Below are positions 28,728 through 37,717 of a stretch of 64,000 bases of DNA, piece by piece. Location: positions 35,927 through 99,926 of the forward strand of contig NZ_NRJH01000018.1 in assembly GCF_003585925.1 (NCBI RefSeq), given 5' to 3'. The number at the start of each line of letters is the position of its first letter. Positions within the stretch are counted from its first letter, which is position 1. The translations under genes were made by a program, and so were the position numbers. The notes below the pieces were generated by a model, which saw only the letters and a program-made list of their open reading frames with translations, was not told the origin of the DNA and ran no database searches. Source of the stretch: Psittacicella melopsittaci. GTDB lineage: Bacteria; Pseudomonadota; Gammaproteobacteria; Enterobacterales; Psittacicellaceae.

Positions 28728-28876
28728 CATTGGGGATAAAGGGCAAACCTGTATCCCTTAACAAAGCTGTCCTTTTATACAGCAACTCTTTCACAACAGC
28801 TGGGAAGCTGCTGACAGAATCAGTTAGCTAATTAACAATACAAGTAATTGTATTAATCTAAGGGGTTTAATATTTC
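28728..28876 (+). promoter_or_regulatory. structured 5' leader of the dedA gene, candidate cis-regulatory RNA
   Basis: Between the likely promoter and the dedA ATG lie about 150 nt with several possible stems: GGGATA (28733-28738) with TATCCC around AAGGGCAAACCTG; CTGT..ACAG near 28768-28783; CAGCT..AGCTG near 28797-28810; and AATACAA..TTGTATT near 28835-28852. The last stem stands just before the AAGGGG Shine-Dalgarno. The loop GGGCAAACC recalls the first conserved block of c-di-GMP-I riboswitches, but the rest of that consensus is not there. Class unknown; it could also be a small RNA. Confidence 0.4.
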
Positions 28877-29650
28877 ATGGATAGCCTAATTAATTTATTC
28901 GAACATTTTTCTGAATATGGGAACATTATTTCCTATGTTCTAGTATTTACTGTTCTCTTAATTAGTGGTTTAGGAGTGCCAATTCCAGAAGATATTACAT
29001 TAGTAACGGCTGGAATTTTAGCAAGTCAAGGCTATGCACATGGTCCTGGCATTTTCCTAGTTTGTATGGCTGGAGTTCTAATAGGTGACTCTATTATGTA
29101 CTTCTTGGGGTACATTTACGGAGTAAAACTTTTACGTGTGAAGTTTCTTCGTAAAATCCTAACAGCAAAAAGAATTAAATCAATTCGTGCTCGTTTCCAA
29201 GATAACTCGACCATGTTTCTTTTTGTTGCTCGTTTCTTACCGGGCTTAAGAGCAGCTATTTATCTTTTCTCAGGAATCACAAGAAAAGTTACATATCACA
29301 AGTTTTTCTTAATCGACTTTTTTGCTTGCATTATCTCCGTACCTGTATGGGTGGGATTAGGTTACTTTTTCGGAAATAACCTTGAGCACTTAAAACACTT
29401 AATGCACCGTATTGGTCTGGGAGTATCTGTTGCAGCAATTATCGCTTTAGTCCTAATTATAATTTTAATTAAAATTAGAATTGCTAAAAAAGCTAAAGAA
29501 GTGCATGAGAAAAAAGCTCAAGCCAGTCAAAGAAATGATGATGAGTTATATTCACATGCGCGAACTAACTCTGGCGCTATCAAAAAGAAAGCACAAATTA
29601 AGCAACAAACAAGCAACAAATTAAATCAGGAAGATAATATTTCTCCGTAA
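28877..29650 (+). CDS. DedA/SNARE-associated family membrane protein
   Basis: A 257-residue inner-membrane protein of the DedA family, whose members include undecaprenyl-phosphate translocases and are tied to membrane and pH homeostasis. Family marks are GLGVPIPEDITLVTAGILAS (acidic residue in the re-entrant region), GVLIGDSIMYFLGYIYG, and FVARFLPGLRAAIYLFSGIT with conserved Arg residues. A last membrane helix (VSVAAIIALVLIIILIKIRI) leads into a basic tail of about 50 residues. It is preceded by a long structured leader and followed by its own terminator. Confidence 0.9.
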   Translation: MDSLINLFEHFSEYGNIISYVLVFTVLLISGLGVPIPEDITLVTAGILASQGYAHGPGIFLVCMAGVLIGDSIMYFLGYIYGVKLLRVKFLRKILTAKRIKSIRARFQDNSTMFLFVARFLPGLRAAIYLFSGITRKVTYHKFFLIDFFACIISVPVWVGLGYFFGNNLEHLKHLMHRIGLGVSVAAIIALVLIIILIKIRIAKKAKEVHEKKAQASQRNDDELYSHARTNSGAIKKKAQIKQQTSNKLNQEDNISP

Positions 29651-29653
29651 CAT

Positions 29654-29690
29654 AAAAGAGTCAAGTTTTCTTGGCTCTTTTAATTTTGCC
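29654..29690 (+). terminator. terminator of the dedA gene
   Basis: AAAAGAGTCAA (29654-29664) and TTGGCTCTTTT (29671-29681) form an 11-bp stem with one G-T pair, followed by a T-rich stretch. Confidence 0.85.
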
Positions 29691-29720
29691 AATATTTTTT
29701 CTTTTTCTTCGAATTTAGGG

Positions 29721-29726
29721 TATAAT
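29721..29726 (+). promoter_or_regulatory. putative -10 box of the MenA-like gene
   Basis: TATAAT at 29721-29726, about 90 nt upstream of the GTG start. The -35 region is T-rich (TTTCTT near 29698). Confidence 0.4.
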
Positions 29727-29816
29727 TATTTGAAGTTTGTTTTCCTAACCATATAATATAAAGAGAAAACAACTGACCTTTATTCAAGACCTTGACGAAT
29801 AAGAGGATATAATCCT

Positions 29817-30935
29817 GTGACAGAAAAAAATACTTTTACCGAGGTTGAAGAAAATATCAATCCAACACTCGATGATGGTATTGGTGATATTGCAGACCTT
29901 GCCGACAAGTCGAAAACAGACATTTTATTTGGTAATTTAAAACCTTCAACCGTACGTGAAGCCTATAGAGATGAACGTGCTTGGCGACAAAAGTATCGCA
30001 TGGCGTATCTCAAGCACCCACGCTTATTTGTTTTATACCAAATTATTAACCCTTATAGCCAAGTAAAAACCTTTTTAGCAATTTTACTGGGCACCTCTTT
30101 AGCTTTATTAACTCGTTCGGAGATTAACTGGTTAGTATTTGTTCTTTGCTTAGTTTTAGGCTTTCTTTTACAAGTATTTGCTAATCTTTGTAAAGAATAC
30201 TCTTCAGAAGATCTAGGCACTAAATACGAATGTCGTATTTGTGAATTCGAAGCCTACCCAGGTGAAAAAATAATTACGCGCCGTCGAGTTTTACAATTTA
30301 TTAAATTAAATTTTATTTTAATTATTGCAGCTTGCGTTGCCCTAATTTTTGTTGCTCAACTTAACCTAGGGTCAATTCTCGTATTTTCTGGACTAATAAT
30401 AGTTATTCTTAATCTTTTATCTCGTTATTCAATTGGAAAAAATCCGTACAACTTTACGGTATTAGGAGAGCTCTCTTACTTCCTCGTGTATGGGGTGGTA
30501 ATGGTTGATGCTTCTTTCTATCTCCAAGTGCATGATTTTGATACCTATTTATTATTCCCTGCTCTAGCCTTTGGCTTTTTATGTGTAGCAACCCTAAATC
30601 TCTTTAACATGCGAGATAGCTATGTAGCTCGTGCTTACCATAAAGACAACCTCGCTGTAGTTTTAGGAACTAAAGCAAGTCGTTTATTCCAAACTCTATT
30701 TTATATTCTTGCTTTAATTTTCTATTCTTACTTTAATACGGTTATAGCAGCACCATGGTTTGCTTATCTATTTTTTATTAGCTTACCATTAATTGCTTTC
30801 CATCTCTATGTTATCCATACAGATGCCAGCACTAAAGCTCTTAATAACCAAAAGTATATAGCTAACTTAATTAATTTTGTTACTACAGGTACTTTTATTG
30901 TAACCACAGTTATTGCAATTTACGCATGGCAATAA
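29817..30935 (+). CDS. MenA-like UbiA-superfamily prenyltransferase with eroded Asp-rich motifs
   Basis: A 372-residue integral membrane protein with about eight or nine hydrophobic segments. It aligns by eye to MenA (1,4-dihydroxy-2-naphthoate prenyltransferase, menaquinone synthesis): SIGKNPYNFTVLGELSYFLV matches TVGNRPYGYIGLGDISVLVF of E. coli, and ATLNLFNMRDSYVARAYHKD matches AVLNINNLRDINSDRENGKN. Both catalytic Asp-rich motifs deviate. The first NDYGD reads KEYSS, and the second RDxxxDR reads RDSYVAR. About 75 extra N-terminal residues are acidic. It starts with GTG at 29817. It could be a diverged MenA, an enzyme with another substrate, or an inactive relative. No other menaquinone gene lies nearby. 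Confidence 0.6.
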   Translation: MTEKNTFTEVEENINPTLDDGIGDIADLADKSKTDILFGNLKPSTVREAYRDERAWRQKYRMAYLKHPRLFVLYQIINPYSQVKTFLAILLGTSLALLTRSEINWLVFVLCLVLGFLLQVFANLCKEYSSEDLGTKYECRICEFEAYPGEKIITRRRVLQFIKLNFILIIAACVALIFVAQLNLGSILVFSGLIIVILNLLSRYSIGKNPYNFTVLGELSYFLVYGVVMVDASFYLQVHDFDTYLLFPALAFGFLCVATLNLFNMRDSYVARAYHKDNLAVVLGTKASRLFQTLFYILALIFYSYFNTVIAAPWFAYLFFISLPLIAFHLYVIHTDASTKALNNQKYIANLINFVTTGTFIVTTVIAIYAWQ

Positions 30936-30939
30936 ATTC

Positions 30940-30967
30940 AAGTCCTCCTTACGGGGGACTTTTATTT
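30940..30967 (+). terminator. terminator of the MenA-like gene
   Basis: AAGTCCTCC (30940-30948) and GGGGGACTT (30953-30961) pair around TTAC with one G-T pair, followed by TTTATTTTT. Confidence 0.88.
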
Positions 30968-31034
30968 TTGCCTAAAAAAAGTAAATTTCGATTCCTATAA
31001 AAGTAATAAATATCGAAACTATACTAAAAAAGTG

Positions 31035-31092
31035 AGGTTTACTTATAAAGTGGCTAGGTTTACTTATAAAGTAGTTAGGTTTACTTATAAGT
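31035..31092. repeat. three direct repeats spaced exactly 21 bp, upstream of deoC
   Basis: AGGTTTACTTATAAAGT begins at 31035 and at 31056; a third copy at 31077 lacks one A (AGGTTTACTTATAAGT). The start-to-start distance is 21 bp each time, two helical turns, so the copies face the same side of the DNA. This is the pattern of iterated operator sites. They lie about 145 bp before deoC and 100 bp after the MenA-like gene. Confidence 0.8.
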
Positions 31093-31142
31093 TAATTCTT
31101 TCTATTTTGCTCAACTAAGGATCAGTTCTTCCCATAAAAAAG

Positions 31143-31156
31143 TGGTCAGTTGACCA
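31143..31156. promoter_or_regulatory. TGGTCA-GT-TGACCA palindrome upstream of deoC
   Basis: A perfect 6+6-bp inverted repeat with A-rich and T-rich flanks, about 80 bp before the deoC start. It may be an operator for a dimeric regulator or a weak terminator. Confidence 0.5.
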
Positions 31157-31236
31157 TTTTTATGAAAATTTTCCCAACTTTTGCCCTTAGTTTTAGTATT
31201 ATGTTGACGAGAATAAAAGACTAAAGGAGATAATTT

Positions 31237-32052
31237 ATGACCCCAAGTGAACAAGCTAAATTAGTTTTAAGTCTAACTGACTTAACTTCACTCGAAGATA
31301 ATGATAACTTTGCTTCTATTGAAGCATTATGTAAAAAAGCTACGAGCGAATACGGTAATACGGCAGCTGTTTGCGTTTACAAACAATTTGCAGCCTATGC
31401 TAAATATTTAGTTGAAGATAAAGTTAAAGTAGCTACAGTTATTAACTTTCCTGACGGAGCTTTAGATCCGCAAAGATTTGCCTTTGAGTATGCTTATGCT
31501 CTGAGCCAAAAAGTAGATGAAATTGACTATGTTTTTCCATGGCGTAAACTTGTAGAGCTTACGCAAGATCAAGAGCATGCCTTTGCCGACCTAAGCCAAG
31601 TAAAAGCTAATCCAGCCTATCAAACTATGAAAGAAATTATGGCTGACTACTTAGGTCCGCTTTGTAAAAAAGATACTAAAGTAAAAGTAATTCTGGAATC
31701 GGGCTCTTTAACTCCATTACAAGTAGCTATTGCTAGTCAAATTTGTCTAGATTACCAAGTAGACTTTATTAAAACCTCAACTGGTAAACACGGCAAAGGA
31801 GCAAGACTCAGTGATGCCCAAATTATTTTTACCCTTATTAAATTAAACAATAGCTCTACTGGCTTTAAAGCTTCAGGTGGCATAAGAACAGTTGCCAATG
31901 CTATGGAGTATATTACCCTTGCTCAAAGTATTCTTGGTGATGACTTTATTAAACCAGAGACTTTCCGCTTTGGGGCTTCAGGAATTTACAATGATATTGT
32001 AAATATTCTCACGGGAAATCAAACTTCAACGCCAACTAACTCGAGTTATTAG
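31237..32052 (+). CDS. deoC: deoxyribose-phosphate aldolase
   Basis: DeoC splits 2-deoxyribose-5-phosphate into glyceraldehyde-3-phosphate and acetaldehyde. The Schiff-base Lys lies in VDFIKTSTGKHGKGARLSD (the first K of FIKTSTGK), with the second conserved Lys in TGFKASGGIRTVANAMEYI. VATVINFPDGALD and EIDYVFPWRKLVE also match the family. The 271 aa with C-terminal NSSY resemble E. coli DeoC (259 aa, ending in SSY), whose terminal Tyr takes part in catalysis. AAGGAG Shine-Dalgarno is at -10. First gene of deoC-deoB-deoD; deoA is absent here. Confidence 0.96.
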   Translation: MTPSEQAKLVLSLTDLTSLEDNDNFASIEALCKKATSEYGNTAAVCVYKQFAAYAKYLVEDKVKVATVINFPDGALDPQRFAFEYAYALSQKVDEIDYVFPWRKLVELTQDQEHAFADLSQVKANPAYQTMKEIMADYLGPLCKKDTKVKVILESGSLTPLQVAIASQICLDYQVDFIKTSTGKHGKGARLSDAQIIFTLIKLNNSSTGFKASGGIRTVANAMEYITLAQSILGDDFIKPETFRFGASGIYNDIVNILTGNQTSTPTNSSY

Positions 32053-32107
32053 TTCTTTGTCTTCTTTTTTGCTTGCTTTAGGCAAATTAATCAAAAAAAA
32101 TCTCTTA

Positions 32108-32150
32108 AAATGGGGTATAATTTGCATGTAAGTTAAGCAAAGCTTACAAA
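32108..32150 (+). promoter_or_regulatory. possible internal promoter and small hairpin before deoB
   Basis: TATAAT occurs near 32115 in the 180-bp deoC-deoB gap, followed by GTAAG..CTTAC that can pair (about 32128-32147). deoB and deoD could be transcribed separately from deoC. Confidence 0.35.
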
Positions 32151-32232
32151 AAATAGGTTTAAAAATGTTGCTAAAAAAATAAACTTATTTTTGATATTCT
32201 TATAAATTTTGATAAGTCCAAGGCTTTCTAAT

Positions 32233-33456
32233 ATGAAAAAACGTGTATTTATCATGCTCCTTGATTCATTTGGTATTGGTCATGCTCATGATGCAGACAA
32301 ATACGGTGATAAAGGTTCAGATACTTTAGGTCACATTGCCCAATTCTTTGCTGATGGGAAAACAACTAACGGTCAAACAGCTTTAAATTTACCTAACTTA
32401 ACCAAATTAGGTTTACTAGAAGCTTATAAACAATCAACTGGCCAATATCCTGCGAAAATGGATCCTAGCTTAGTAGATCCACAAGCTTCTTACTGCTATG
32501 CTCAGGAAGTTTCAAATGGTAAGGATACTCCATCAGGCCACTGGGAAATTGCAGGTTGTCCTGTAAGATTTGACTGGACTTATTTTCCAGAACATCAAAA
32601 CTCTTTCCCTGAAGAGTTTTTAGATAATATTGTGAAAAAAGCTGGTCTTCCTGGTTATCTTGGCAACTGCCATGCTTCAGGTACAGTAATTCTTGACCAA
32701 TTAGGTGAAGAGCATATGAAAACAGGTAAACCTATTTTCTATACTTCAGCTGATTCAGTTTTCCAAATTGCTGCCCATGAAGAAACTTTTGGGGTAGAAA
32801 AATTATTAGCTTTATGTGAATTAGTGCGTGAAGAATTAAATGAGCACTTTGAAGCAGTAGGGCGTGTAATTGCTCGTCCATTTGTTGGTCCTAAAGCAGG
32901 AGAGTTTAAACGTACAGGTAACCGTCGTGACTACTCAATTTTACCACCTTCAGAAACAGTTCTTGTACAACTAGAAAAAGCAGGTGGTCACGTAGTTTCA
33001 GTTGGTAAAATTGCCGATATCTACGCACACCAAGGCATTACCAAAAAAGTAAAAGCTACAGGTTTAGAAGAGTTATTTGATAAATCTATTGAAGAAATCA
33101 AACAAGCTCAAGATAACACTATTGTTTTCACAAACTTTGTAAACTTTGACTCAGACTTTGGTCACCGTCGTGACCCACAAGGATATGGTGAAGCTCTAGA
33201 ATACTTCGATAGTCGTGTTCCAGAACTTCTCAACTTATTAGAAGAAGGTGATTTAATTATCTTCACTGCTGACCATGGTAACGATCCAACATGGCCAGGC
33301 ACAGAACACACCCGTGAACACATTCCTGTATTATTTGCAGGTTCTGGTGCTGTTCCTGGTTATCATGGCAAACGTGAAACCTTCTCTGATATTGGTGCTA
33401 CTATTGCCAAATACTTAAATCTTCCAGGTTTTGACTTTGGTAAACCAATCTTTTAA
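32233..33456 (+). CDS. deoB: phosphopentomutase
   Basis: DeoB interconverts ribose- or deoxyribose-1-phosphate and the 5-phosphate. It is an alkaline-phosphatase superfamily metalloenzyme. N-terminal metal site: [20 protein letters not shown]. The conserved core has [15 protein letters not shown] with the phosphorylated Thr, and the C-terminal metal site is [20 protein letters not shown]. The 407 aa equal E. coli DeoB. The ATG at 32233 is chosen; the frame opens 24 bp upstream, but AAGG lies 8 nt before this ATG and the family begins MKR. deoD follows 41 bp later. Confidence 0.97.
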   Translation: MKKRVFIMLLDSFGIGHAHDADKYGDKGSDTLGHIAQFFADGKTTNGQTALNLPNLTKLGLLEAYKQSTGQYPAKMDPSLVDPQASYCYAQEVSNGKDTPSGHWEIAGCPVRFDWTYFPEHQNSFPEEFLDNIVKKAGLPGYLGNCHASGTVILDQLGEEHMKTGKPIFYTSADSVFQIAAHEETFGVEKLLALCELVREELNEHFEAVGRVIARPFVGPKAGEFKRTGNRRDYSILPPSETVLVQLEKAGGHVVSVGKIADIYAHQGITKKVKATGLEELFDKSIEEIKQAQDNTIVFTNFVNFDSDFGHRRDPQGYGEALEYFDSRVPELLNLLEEGDLIIFTADHGNDPTWPGTEHTREHIPVLFAGSGAVPGYHGKRETFSDIGATIAKYLNLPGFDFGKPIF

Positions 33457-33497
33457 ACATCTTTTGGACAATTTTTAATTTGTAAGGATAAATATTT

Positions 33498-34211
33498 ATG
33501 GCAACTCCACATAATGCAGCTGAATTTGGTGATATCGCAGAAACAGTATTAATGCCAGGTGATCCACTTCGTGCTAAATACATTGCAGAAAACTTCTTAG
33601 AAAACGTTACGCAATTTACTTCAGTACGTAATATGTATGGCTTTACTGGTACTTATAAAGGTAAACGTATCTCTATTATGGGACACGGTATGGGTATGCC
33701 ATCAATTTCAATCTATGCTGAAGAATTATACAAATTCTACGGTGTGAAAAACATTATCCGTATTGGTTCGGCTGGTGCAGTATTAGATGATGTACACGTA
33801 CGTGACGTTATCGTTGTAACTGGTGCTTCTACTGATTCAAAAATCAACCGTCAACGTTTCAAAGGTCATGACTACTCAGCTGTAGCTTCATACGAAAACG
33901 TGGCAGCTTTAGTTGAAGCAGCAAAAGAAAATAATGTTCCAGTAAAAGTTGGTAAATGTTTCTCTGCAGATCTTTTCTACTCTCCAGATTTTGACTTTTT
34001 CCAAACTTTAAAAACTTATAACTTCCTAGCTGTAGAAATGGAAGCAGCAGCATTATTCCCAATTGCTGATCTATACGGTGCTAAAGCAGGTTGTATCTTA
34101 ACTATCTCTGATCACATTTTAAGAGAAGAGTATACAACCGCTGAAGAACGTCAAACTACATTCACGCAAATGATGAATGTTGCTTTAGATGCAGCAATTA
34201 AAGTTGCTTAA
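33498..34211 (+). CDS. deoD: purine nucleoside phosphorylase DeoD-type
   Basis: DeoD cleaves purine (deoxy)nucleosides with phosphate to the base and pentose-1-phosphate, feeding DeoB. Seen: MPGDPLRAKYIAENFLENV, phosphate and ribose contacts in MGHGMGMPSISIYAEELYKF and IRIGSAGAVLDDVHVRDVIV, FLAVEMEAAALFPIADLYGA, and the catalytic Asp in ILTISDHILREE. The 237 aa match E. coli (239). Shine-Dalgarno AAGGA precedes the ATG. The unit ends with two hairpins. Confidence 0.97.
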   Translation: MATPHNAAEFGDIAETVLMPGDPLRAKYIAENFLENVTQFTSVRNMYGFTGTYKGKRISIMGHGMGMPSISIYAEELYKFYGVKNIIRIGSAGAVLDDVHVRDVIVVTGASTDSKINRQRFKGHDYSAVASYENVAALVEAAKENNVPVKVGKCFSADLFYSPDFDFFQTLKTYNFLAVEMEAAALFPIADLYGAKAGCILTISDHILREEYTTAEERQTTFTQMMNVALDAAIKVA

Positions 34212-34220
34212 TTAAAATGG

Positions 34221-34255
34221 ATTAAAGCCTTAAGTGTAACACTTAAGGCTTTAAT
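34221..34255 (+). repeat. 17-bp near-perfect inverted repeat after deoD
   Basis: ATTAAAGCCTTAAGTGT (34221-34237) and its exact reverse complement (34239-34255) are separated by one base, 9 nt after the deoD stop. It may act as an mRNA 3'-end stabiliser or first terminator; the stronger T-run hairpin follows. Confidence 0.75.
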
Positions 34256-34261
34256 TAATGC

Positions 34262-34300
34262 AAAAAAAAAGGAAAGCTTGCTAGAGCTTTCCTTTTTTTA
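34262..34300. terminator. bidirectional terminator between deoD and yfgM
   Basis: AAAAAAAGGAAAGCT (34264-34278) pairs with AGCTTTCCTTTTTTT (34285-34299) around TGCTAG, with A and T runs for both directions. Confidence 0.93.
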
Positions 34301-34309
34301 TAGTTTAAA

Positions 34310-35071
34310 TTAATTGTTGCTTTCACTTGCTGGAGCTGTAGGCTCTGCAGGAGCAGTTGTCTCTGCAGGAGCTGCAGGTGCTGCTGGAGTCTCAAGATTT
34401 TTTACATAAGACTGAGCAATATTCATGCGCAGTTGTAAAAATTGTACTTGGCTATTTAAGCTTTCAATATCAGTTGTATTAGCATTTGCATTAGCTAATT
34501 CTTGATTCAGATAGTTTTGCGCAACTTGATATTCATTATAAGCTTGTTGATATTTACCATCACTAAAGTAAATATCACCTGCTAATAATCTTGCACTTAC
34601 ATACCAAGAACCTTGAGAAATAGCATCTAAAGCAGGAATACCTTCTTCACCACGACCAAGTTGAAGAAGAAGTTTAGCTTTAGTAATAGCTACTAACTCA
34701 GGAGAAAATTCATTATTGCTTGGAATAGCTTCAACTAATTGTAAAGCTTGCGTATATTGCCCTTGGTCAGCTAAGTATTTTGCTTGGTCTAATAGACCTA
34801 AAGCAGCTAAAGCTTTTTTCGGGTTCTTTTCAATATACTGTAATAACATGTTATTACGGGTAGTAACGTCATCGCCCTGATTTGGGATAGTCATAATTTG
34901 CTGATACTCTTGATATTCAGCTTGTTGTTGACGTACTTGATTGTTTTTAAACCAGTTAATACCAAAGTAAATGGTTACACCTATGGCAACAGCCAAGATA
35001 ATAAATGGTAAATACTGGCGAAGTTTTGACATAAAAGACTGGAAGTCTTGTTCTTCTGTTGTATATGCCAT
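34310..35071 (-). CDS. yfgM: YfgM family inner-membrane TPR protein
   Basis: A 253-residue type II membrane protein, known in E. coli as an ancillary SecYEG-PpiD partner for periplasmic chaperoning. A cytoplasmic start (AYTTEEQDFQSFMSKLRQYL) is followed by one membrane helix (FIILAVAIGVTIYFGINWF, residues 19-37) and then TPR-like helices (QYTQALQLVEAI, KYQQAYNEYQVAQNYL). The tail is Ala/Pro/Thr/Glu-rich (about residues 230-253), unlike E. coli YfgM (206 aa). It is the last gene of rodZ-ispG-hisS-yfgM; the usual next gene bamB is missing here. Confidence 0.9.
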   Translation of the reverse strand: MAYTTEEQDFQSFMSKLRQYLPFIILAVAIGVTIYFGINWFKNNQVRQQQAEYQEYQQIMTIPNQGDDVTTRNNMLLQYIEKNPKKALAALGLLDQAKYLADQGQYTQALQLVEAIPSNNEFSPELVAITKAKLLLQLGRGEEGIPALDAISQGSWYVSARLLAGDIYFSDGKYQQAYNEYQVAQNYLNQELANANANTTDIESLNSQVQFLQLRMNIAQSYVKNLETPAAPAAPAETTAPAEPTAPASESNN

Positions 35072-35133
35072 GAAAAATCCTGTTTTAAATAGAATAACTA
35101 CAAGTATACACTAAAATAGGCAAAATAGCAAAG

Positions 35134-36387
35134 TTAAGCTTTAAGGCTCGCAACTAGATTTGCTAAGTCAACCGTTTCTTGTTCACCTGTTGCTAAACGT
35201 TTAACATTAACCTGATTTGCTGCACTTAACTCAGGATTGATAATTAGGGCTAGAGGAGCACCTGATTTATCTGCTTTGGTAAATTGTTTTTTCAGTTTAC
35301 CGCCAGCAAGGTTATTTAACACTTTAAAACCAGCCTGACGTAATTGTAGAGCAACTTTTAATGAGTAAGAAGCTACATCACCTTCGTTAATAATAAACAC
35401 ATCAGCACTTGGAGTTTCTTGTTTACCTTGTACCTCTTCAATTAAAAGAAGTAAACGTTCGTAACCTAAACCAAAACCAAAGCCTGGAGTAGCATGACCA
35501 CCTAAAATTTCTACTAAACGGTCATAACGTCCACCCGCACAAACTGTTGCTTGTGCTCCTAAACGGGTTGTTGTCCACTCAAAAACTGTATCATTATAGT
35601 AGTCTAGACCACGTACTAGTTTTGGATTTACAACAAACTCTTGCCCATTAGCTGTAAGTATAGCTTTGAGTTGCTCAAAGTAATCTTTTGACTCTTGATC
35701 TAAGAAGTCAGCTAGAACAGGAGCATTAGCTAATACTGCTTGAGTATTGGCATCTTTAGAGTCAAGAATACGTAATGGGTTTGAGGTTAAACGACGTTGG
35801 GAATCGGCATCGAGTTGATCTTTATAAGCTTCTAAATAAGCAACTAAAGCCTTACCATAGTTAGCTCTTGCTTCGCTTGTCCCTATAGTATTAATTTCTA
35901 AGGTTACATATTCGCTTAAACCTAAAGCTTGCCAGAATTCCGCACACATTAAAAGTACTTCGGCATCTAGAGCAGGATTTCTAATACCAAGAATTTCTAC
36001 CCCAAGCTGGTGGAATTGACGATAACGTCCTTTTTGTGGACGCTCATAGCGGAACATAGGACCAAAGTAGTATAAGCGTTGTTCTTGGTTATAAGATAAA
36101 CCATGCTCAATACAAGCACGCATAGTTCCTGCAGTACCCTCAGGTCTTAAACTTACACTTTCTTGATCATTAGTGGTAAAAGAGAACATCTCTTTTTCAA
36201 CTATATCAGTAGCCTCACCTACGCCACGCGCAAATAAAGCCGTAGACTCTAAGTAAGGAACCTTAATTTCATTAATACAATATTGAGCGAGAATTTGCTC
36301 TAAAGTTCTTAAAACACTATTAAACTGATAAGTGTCTTGTGGTAAAACATCATTAAAACCACGTAAACTTTTAATTACTTTACTCAT
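35134..36387 (-). CDS. hisS: histidyl-tRNA synthetase
   Basis: Class II aminoacyl-tRNA synthetase for histidine. Motif 2 region: YYFGPMFRYERPQKGRYRQF; histidine-specific motif LVRGLDYYNDTVFEW; motif 3 region GFGFGLGYERLLLLI. The C-terminal anticodon-binding domain follows (ADVFIINEGDVASYSLKVAL). The 417 aa are close to E. coli (424). It lies between ispG and yfgM as in E. coli, but the ispG terminator intervenes, so hisS may have its own promoter in the 84-bp gap. Confidence 0.97.
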   Translation of the reverse strand: MSKVIKSLRGFNDVLPQDTYQFNSVLRTLEQILAQYCINEIKVPYLESTALFARGVGEATDIVEKEMFSFTTNDQESVSLRPEGTAGTMRACIEHGLSYNQEQRLYYFGPMFRYERPQKGRYRQFHQLGVEILGIRNPALDAEVLLMCAEFWQALGLSEYVTLEINTIGTSEARANYGKALVAYLEAYKDQLDADSQRRLTSNPLRILDSKDANTQAVLANAPVLADFLDQESKDYFEQLKAILTANGQEFVVNPKLVRGLDYYNDTVFEWTTTRLGAQATVCAGGRYDRLVEILGGHATPGFGFGLGYERLLLLIEEVQGKQETPSADVFIINEGDVASYSLKVALQLRQAGFKVLNNLAGGKLKKQFTKADKSGAPLALIINPELSAANQVNVKRLATGEQETVDLANLVASLKA

Positions 36388-36432
36388 AATAAACTTTCTG
36401 TTAGTAGGTTATTTTCCGCTATATAGTATAAC

Positions 36433-36470
36433 AAAAAAGGCCAGTTAAATTTAACAAACTGGCTCTTTTT
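36433..36470 (-). terminator. terminator of ispG
   Basis: GCCAGTT (36440-36446) and AACTGGC (36457-36463) pair, flanked by AAAAAA and TTTTTT that extend the stem. It lies directly after the ispG stop on the minus strand. Confidence 0.85.
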
Positions 36471-36471
36471 T

Positions 36472-37590
36472 CTAGTTTAAATCTTTTATAGCAATACGAT
36501 TTTTTTCGATTTCCACGCGAGCACGAATTTTTGCTTCTAATTGGTCAATCATGTCCGTATTGTCTAGGCGATCTATACGTTTACCATCTTCGTAAAAGCC
36601 TGATTTACGCATGCCTCCGGCAACTCCCATGTCTGCAACTATGGCTTCACCTGGACCATTTACTACACAACCTATAATAGAAACATCTAAAGGCGTGAGA
36701 ATATCTTGTAAACGATCTTCAAGGGCGTTTACGGTTCCGATTACATCAAATTCTTGACGCGAACAAGTTGGGCAGGCAATAAAGTTAATGCCACGTTTAC
36801 GGAGACCTAAAGATTTTAAGATCTCAAAACCTGCTTTTACCTCTTCTACAGGGTCAGCAGCCAGAGAAATACGAATTGTATCACCGATACCTTCGGCTAA
36901 AAGCATCCCTAAACCTATTGCTGATTTAACCGTACCTGAACGTAAACTACCTGATTCAGTTATCCCTAAGTGCAGAGGCACTAGAGGTAGAGCTTGGGCA
37001 AGTTTACGGTATGAAGCTACCGCTAGATCTATATTTGAGGCTTTAACTGAAACTTTAAAGTTATCAAAGTTTAATCTATCTAAATAGTCAACATGACGTA
37101 AAGCTGATTCAACTAAAGCTTCGGGCGTAGGTTCACCATATTTTTCTTGTAAATCTTTTTCTAAAGATCCTGCGTTAATCCCGATACGAATGGGAATATT
37201 TTTATCTCTTGCCGTTTCTACAACGCGACGAATTCTTTCTTCGTTACCTATGTTACCTGGGTTAATTCTTAAACAATCAACGCCATATTCAGCAACTTTT
37301 AAGGCAATACGATAATCAAAATGAATATCAGCAATCAGTGGTACTGAAACTTGCTGTTTAATTTCTTTAAATGCTTCGGCAGCATCCATAGTAGGTACTG
37401 AAACCCTTACTAGGTCTACGCCTACTTCTTCTAAACTTTTAATTTGCCCTACAGTAGCTTCTACATCTGTAGTTTTTGTATTGGTCATTGACTGGACTGA
37501 AATAGGAGCATCTCCTCCAACAGCCACATTTCCAACCATGATTTTACGAGTTGGACGTCGATCTTTAATTACATTAAATTCACTACTCAT
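36472..37590 (-). CDS. ispG: 4-hydroxy-3-methylbut-2-en-1-yl diphosphate synthase IspG
   Basis: IspG catalyses the penultimate step of the MEP isoprenoid pathway with a 4Fe-4S cluster. The N-terminal barrel shows [30 protein letters not shown] and [10 protein letters not shown]. The cluster cysteines are in [12 protein letters not shown] and [12 protein letters not shown]. The 372 aa equal E. coli IspG. Upstream neighbour rodZ, downstream hisS, as in E. coli. Confidence 0.97.
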   Translation of the reverse strand: MSSEFNVIKDRRPTRKIMVGNVAVGGDAPISVQSMTNTKTTDVEATVGQIKSLEEVGVDLVRVSVPTMDAAEAFKEIKQQVSVPLIADIHFDYRIALKVAEYGVDCLRINPGNIGNEERIRRVVETARDKNIPIRIGINAGSLEKDLQEKYGEPTPEALVESALRHVDYLDRLNFDNFKVSVKASNIDLAVASYRKLAQALPLVPLHLGITESGSLRSGTVKSAIGLGMLLAEGIGDTIRISLAADPVEEVKAGFEILKSLGLRKRGINFIACPTCSRQEFDVIGTVNALEDRLQDILTPLDVSIIGCVVNGPGEAIVADMGVAGGMRKSGFYEDGKRIDRLDNTDMIDQLEAKIRARVEIEKNRIAIKDLN

Positions 37591-37717
37591 ATTTTTACCG
37601 ATTTAAATTGGCGGTTTTTCACGTCTATATTATACCCTAACTAGGAAAAGACCACAAAAAACTCATTAAACCAAGTTCTATTTAATGCTTTTAATAATAT
37701 TAATTCTTAAATAAAGA

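Noticed and set aside
28728..28770. c-di-GMP-I riboswitch
   Set aside because: Only GGGCAAACC and a loose ACAAAGC match; the intervening stem and the tetraloop-receptor parts are not present.
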